Source: CAZJYC01 sp964550165
GTDB lineage: Bacteria; Acidobacteriota; Aminicenantia; Aminicenantales; Aminicenantaceae
Assembly (NCBI GenBank): GCA_964550165.1
Contig: CAZJYC010000055.1
Span: 1 to 17,069 of the forward strand
Reading direction: 5' to 3'
Length of the DNA: 17,069 nucleotides
The notes beneath the pieces are model-generated. The model did not search any database. It worked only from the letters and a program-made list of their open reading frames with translations, and was not told the origin of the DNA. Shown here one piece after another: positions 14,517 through 17,069 of the stretch. A program made the translations under genes and the position numbers. Numbering within the stretch: position 1 is the stretch's first letter; each line of letters opens with the position of its first letter.

Positions 14517-15421
14517 ACTGTCCAGACAAAAGGTCTCTTGTCAGTCAGGATTTTGCCCTTCCTCAAATCCTTCTTTAAATAGAGGGGCAAGGCGAAAGCA
14601 CTTCTGTGCAGTCCAGGATGATAATGTCTGAGTTTCTCGATTTCTCGACCGACTATTCTTCGCCTTATCTCCTTCTCATCCAGGGCCAGCGGATCATGTC
14701 TTCTGGAGGCAAGAACAAATCCCCAGGGTTGTCCGAAGGACATGAGAAAGGTCCAGTAGGGCCGAACAAGCGGGAAAACATGCTCCAGAGTTTTCGTCAA
14801 AGAGCCGAAAAACTGATGGGAGTAAGGATCTGTGCTCCCAGCTTGACAAACAAACATTCCATCCTCATTCAGCGTCTCAAAAACCTTCCAAAAAAATTCT
14901 TTGGTGAAAAGATAGACTGCAGGCCCTTCCTCAAGGGGCTCAGTCAAATCTGAGATGATGATATCAAATTTTTTTCGCGACTTCTCAACAAACCGCCGGC
15001 CATCGCCGAAGACCAGACTTGCCTTGGGACTGGAAAAGGCTCCGTCCGACCATTCAGGCAGATGCCGCCCGCAAAGCTCAACAAGTTCCTTATCGATGTC
15101 GACCATGGTCGCCCTCTCGATGCAGTTATGCCTGAGGGCTTCCCTCAGTGTCGCGCCTTCCCCACCGCCCATGATCAGGATCTTCCGAGGCCGAGGATGG
15201 GTGATGAGCGCAGGATGGACCAACGATTCATGATAAACAAATTCATCGATTTGGGCCGACTGGATTTTGTTATCCACAAAAAGAAGCTTTCCAAAAAATT
15301 TGTTGTAAAAGCATTCCACGAACTGATATTTTGTCCTCTTTTGGAAAAAAACCTGGTCGACTTTGATTGTCCGTGTCATATGCTCCGTTATCGGTTCGAA
15401 GTAATAAAGACCTCTGTTCAC
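14513..15421 (-). CDS. Thermospermine/spermine synthase-like aminopropyltransferase (ACL5-type motifs)
   Basis: 302 residues from GTG 15421. The frame is open to 15592, but that would run through the promoter region and into kbl; GTG 15421 gives the family-like start RGLYYFEPITEHM. The nucleotide site is IMGGGEGATLREALRH (83-98), the GGGEG(S/A)TxRE form typical of plant ACL5 thermospermine synthase and its bacterial relatives, unlike GGGDGG in the next gene. The catalytic loop reads ISDLTEPLEEGPAVYLFTKE (156-175): Asp158 is kept, but the second acid, usually Asp in DLxDP, is Glu161. It probably transfers an aminopropyl group to spermidine or another polyamine rather than putrescine. First gene of a two-gene operon diverging from kbl. 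Substrate is inferred from motifs only. Confidence 0.8.
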   Translation of the reverse strand: MNRGLYYFEPITEHMTRTIKVDQVFFQKRTKYQFVECFYNKFFGKLLFVDNKIQSAQIDEFVYHESLVHPALITHPRPRKILIMGGGEGATLREALRHNCIERATMVDIDKELVELCGRHLPEWSDGAFSSPKASLVFGDGRRFVEKSRKKFDIIISDLTEPLEEGPAVYLFTKEFFWKVFETLNEDGMFVCQAGSTDPYSHQFFGSLTKTLEHVFPLVRPYWTFLMSFGQPWGFVLASRRHDPLALDEKEIRRRIVGREIEKLRHYHPGLHRSAFALPLYLKKDLRKGKILTDKRPFVWTV

Positions 15422-15430
15422 AATGCCAAA

Positions 15431-15459
15431 ATTATACAAGAATGAGGTCAGGTCTTCAA
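15431..15459 (-). promoter_or_regulatory. Promoter of the aminopropyltransferase operon (perfect -10)
   Basis: Reading leftward: TTGAAG (15459-15454), 17-bp spacer, TATAAT (15436-15431, 6/6). Only 9 nt separate the -10 from GTG 15421, so the transcript would have almost no 5' leader. The -35 lies inside the left arm of the 17-bp inverted repeat. Confidence 0.65.
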
Positions 15460-15509
15460 ATATCAATCGTCGTTGAAAAGAAAGGGCGAAACTGAAATTT
15501 GAAGACCTG
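15449..15509. promoter_or_regulatory. 17-bp inverted repeat in the divergent promoter region, candidate operator
   Basis: CAGGTCTTCAAATATCA (15449-15465) and TGAAATTTGAAGACCTG (15493-15509) are reverse complements at 16 of 17 positions, 27 nt apart. The left arm covers the -35 box of the leftward operon. The right arm ends 13 bp before the likely -35 of kbl. The arms may bind a dimeric regulator controlling both directions, or form a cruciform. Confidence 0.6.
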
Positions 15510-15522
15510 GCCCAAAAAAACA

Positions 15523-15551
15523 TAGACCTCTTCCTGGTTTTTTGGTATAGT
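15523..15551 (+). promoter_or_regulatory. Candidate promoter of kbl
   Basis: TAGACC (15523-15528, 4/6), 17-bp spacer and TATAGT (15546-15551, 5/6). It is followed by a very strong ribosome-binding site AAAGGAGGT (15562-15570) and ATG 15576. Confidence 0.55.
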
Positions 15552-15575
15552 TTCAAACCTAAAAGGAGGTATTCA

Positions 15576-16778
15576 ATGTATGGCAAGATCAAGGATGATC
15601 TAAGAAACGAAATTCAATCCATTCGTGACGCCGGCCTTTATAAAGAAGAAAGAATCATCATGACCCCTCAAAGAGCAGAGATTGAAGTCAAAGGCGGGCG
15701 AAAAGTCCTCAATTTCTGTGCCAACAATTACCTGGGCCTCTCCAGCCATCCTAAAGTTATCAAAGCAGCTCACAAGGTTCTTGACGAGTGGGGCTACGGC
15801 ATGAGTTCAGTCCGCTTCATCTGCGGAACGCAGGACATCCACAAAATTCTGGAGCAAAAAATCTCCAAATTCCTCCAAACCGATGACACCATTCTCTTTG
15901 CGGCCTGTTTCGATGCCAACGGAGGAGTTTTTGAACCGCTCATCGGAGCTGAAGACGCCGTAATCACCGACCAGCTCAACCATGCTTCGATCATCGACGG
16001 CATCCGTCTCTGTAAAGCGGAGCGGCACATCTTCAAGCACGGAGACATGAACGACCTGGAAGAAAAGCTGAAGCAAACGCAGGGAAAACGTTACCGATTG
16101 GTTGCCACCGATGGGGCCTTCTCCATGGACGGCGATATCGCCAAGCTCGATGAAATCTGTGCTCTCGCAGAAAAGTACGACGCCTTGGTGATGATCGATG
16201 ACGCCCATGCCACCGGATTCCTGGGAAAAACAGGAAGAGGGACGCCGGAATACAGGGGAGTGATGGGCAAGGTTGACATCATCACCGGAACTCTGGGCAA
16301 GGCTTTAGGAGGGGCTTCTGGAGGATTTGCCGCAGGAAGAAAAGAGATCATCGAGCTTTTCCGCCAGCGATCCAGACCCTATCTCTTCAGCAACACCTTG
16401 GCACCCGCAGTTGTCGGAGCTTCGATTGCGGTCTTCGACCTCCTTTCAGAAACCACAGAATTGCGGGATAAGCTGGAATGGAACACAAAGTATTTCCGGG
16501 AAAACATGACCAGAGCGGGCTTCGATATCAGGCCAGGAGAGCATCCCATCGTTCCCATCATGCTCGGCAAATTCGAGAATGATGCCAAGCTCTCCCAGGA
16601 TATGGCCAGAGACCTTCTCGACGACGGGATCTATGTCATCGGATTCTTTTATCCTGTTGTTGCCAAAGGTCAAGCCAGAATCAGAGTCCAGCTCTCGGCA
16701 GGCCACGAACAGGCTCATCTGGATAAAGCCATCGCCGCCTTTGCCAAAGTCGGGAAAAAATACAAGGTCATTCAATAA
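15576..16778 (+). CDS. kbl: 2-amino-3-ketobutyrate CoA ligase (glycine C-acetyltransferase)
   Basis: 400 residues, close to the 398 of E. coli Kbl. It is a PLP-dependent fold-type I enzyme of the alpha-oxoamine synthase family: NFCANNYLGLSSHP (46-59), GTQDIHKILE (84-93), NHAS (135-138), DDAHATGFLG (208-217) and the PLP lysine Lys242 in TGTLGKALGG. It cleaves 2-amino-3-ketobutyrate with CoA to glycine and acetyl-CoA, completing threonine breakdown started by Tdh. The NNYLGLSSHP and FICGTQDIHK forms point to Kbl rather than 8-amino-7-oxononanoate synthase or serine palmitoyltransferase, and the presence of tdh supports this. Strong promoter and Shine-Dalgarno lie upstream. It is divergent from the aminopropyltransferase operon and convergent with nhaC. 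Confidence 0.92.
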   Translation: MYGKIKDDLRNEIQSIRDAGLYKEERIIMTPQRAEIEVKGGRKVLNFCANNYLGLSSHPKVIKAAHKVLDEWGYGMSSVRFICGTQDIHKILEQKISKFLQTDDTILFAACFDANGGVFEPLIGAEDAVITDQLNHASIIDGIRLCKAERHIFKHGDMNDLEEKLKQTQGKRYRLVATDGAFSMDGDIAKLDEICALAEKYDALVMIDDAHATGFLGKTGRGTPEYRGVMGKVDIITGTLGKALGGASGGFAAGRKEIIELFRQRSRPYLFSNTLAPAVVGASIAVFDLLSETTELRDKLEWNTKYFRENMTRAGFDIRPGEHPIVPIMLGKFENDAKLSQDMARDLLDDGIYVIGFFYPVVAKGQARIRVQLSAGHEQAHLDKAIAAFAKVGKKYKVIQ

Positions 16779-16881
16779 GCCCGAGCTATTTTTTTTGACA
16801 AATCCGCTGGCTCGGCGGCACACAGTCTGTGATCAAAACCTGATTTTTTGCGGTCCGGCAAATCCTGATGCCTTAATCTTT

Positions 16882-17069
16882 TTATTCTTCCTTCTTGGCC
16901 ATGGTGATCCCTGTATAACCATAAAATATGGAAACCGCAGGATTGGAAAGGTTGAGAAAGGCATAGGGGAGATAGACTAAGGGGCTGACTCCTAAAGTCG
17001 CGTGCATAAAAGCTCCACAGCTGTTCCAGGGAATCAGGGGAGAAGTCAGAGTCCCCGAATCTTCCAGAC
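16882..17069 (-). CDS. nhaC: NhaC-family Na+/H+ antiporter, C-terminal end only (cut by the window)
   Basis: Only the last 61 residues are in the window, reading leftward to TAA at 16882-16884. They begin LEDSGTLTSPLIPWNSCGAF, continue through a hydrophobic helix region (LVYLPYAFLNLSNPAVSIFYG) and end GYTGITMAKKEE. The SGTLTSPLIPWNSCGAFM motif is characteristic of the NhaC family, which exchanges Na+ for H+ at the inner membrane; some members instead exchange malate and lactate, which this fragment cannot exclude. An intact stop and no frame break are seen. It converges on kbl across 103 nt in which I see no convincing terminator. Confidence 0.85.
   Translation of the reverse strand, partial: LEDSGTLTSPLIPWNSCGAFMHATLGVSPLVYLPYAFLNLSNPAVSIFYGYTGITMAKKEE

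Noticed and set aside
15422..15592. Longer start (57 more codons) for the first aminopropyltransferase
   Set aside because: The extension runs through both promoters, the inverted repeat and into the kbl start, and does not resemble the family N-terminus.
16779..16815. CCGAGC and GCTCGG around a T-tract after kbl, as a terminator
   Set aside because: The T-tract lies in the loop, not after the stem, and the loop is 23 nt, so it does not fit an intrinsic terminator.
1..17069. CRISPR array, prophage, integrase or toxin-antitoxin pair
   Set aside because: No regularly spaced direct repeats, integrase, transposase or toxin motifs were seen in any frame. The only repeats are the dispersed structured copies.

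Overview
The window is 17 kb of ordinary-looking chromosome from a Gram-negative bacterium. It encodes an outer-membrane beta-barrel protein, a RodZ-like morphogen and NtrY/NtrX-type signalling, and its base composition is middling. The mix of amino-acid degradation and sodium-coupled transport would suit an amino-acid-using heterotroph, perhaps anaerobic. I suspect a lineage near Acidobacteria/Aminicenantes, but no rRNA gene or other phylogenetic marker here settles this. No phage, plasmid, transposase, CRISPR array or tRNA was seen.

Left part (1-7152, all rightward). A structured, hairpin-rich repeat (1-235) precedes a near-consensus promoter. The promoter drives a tightly packed operon: RodZ-like membrane HTH protein, NtrY-like sensor kinase, NtrX-like response regulator and AGCS alanine/glycine:cation symporter, joined by overlaps or 3-nt gaps. 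The NtrX AAA+ domain has lost several residues normally needed to activate sigma-54. A second small unit follows: a stand-alone MgtE N-domain-like protein and recO.

Middle (7153-9867). Intergenic DNA here holds further copies of the repeat seen at 1-235, two of them head to head. Between the copies is a small double-zinc-finger protein whose C-terminal finger resembles the DnaG primase zinc finger. Next comes a secreted AMIN / Ig-PKD / beta-barrel protein.

Right part (9868-17069). A leftward hutH has a Cys in place of the Ser that forms the MIO cofactor, and a possible 36-codon ORF overlaps its start. A small membrane protein follows, then a rightward threonine dehydrogenase (tdh). A leftward 62-residue protein and a translationally coupled pair of different aminopropyltransferases (one thermospermine-synthase-like, one spermidine-synthase-like) lie beyond it. 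A rightward kbl diverges from that pair across a 17-bp inverted repeat. The end of a leftward NhaC-type antiporter is cut by the window edge.

Together, Tdh and Kbl convert threonine to glycine and acetyl-CoA, and HutH deaminates histidine to urocanate. AGCS and NhaC couple amino acids, Na+ and H+ at the inner membrane, and the paired aminopropyltransferases point to spermidine plus a longer polyamine. The most notable observations are the Cys-type MIO site in HutH, the degenerate NtrX ATPase, the structured repeat family, the displaced cysteine in the primase-like zinc finger, the two-enzyme polyamine operon with its shared inverted repeat, and two promoters so close to GTG starts that leaderless mRNAs are likely.
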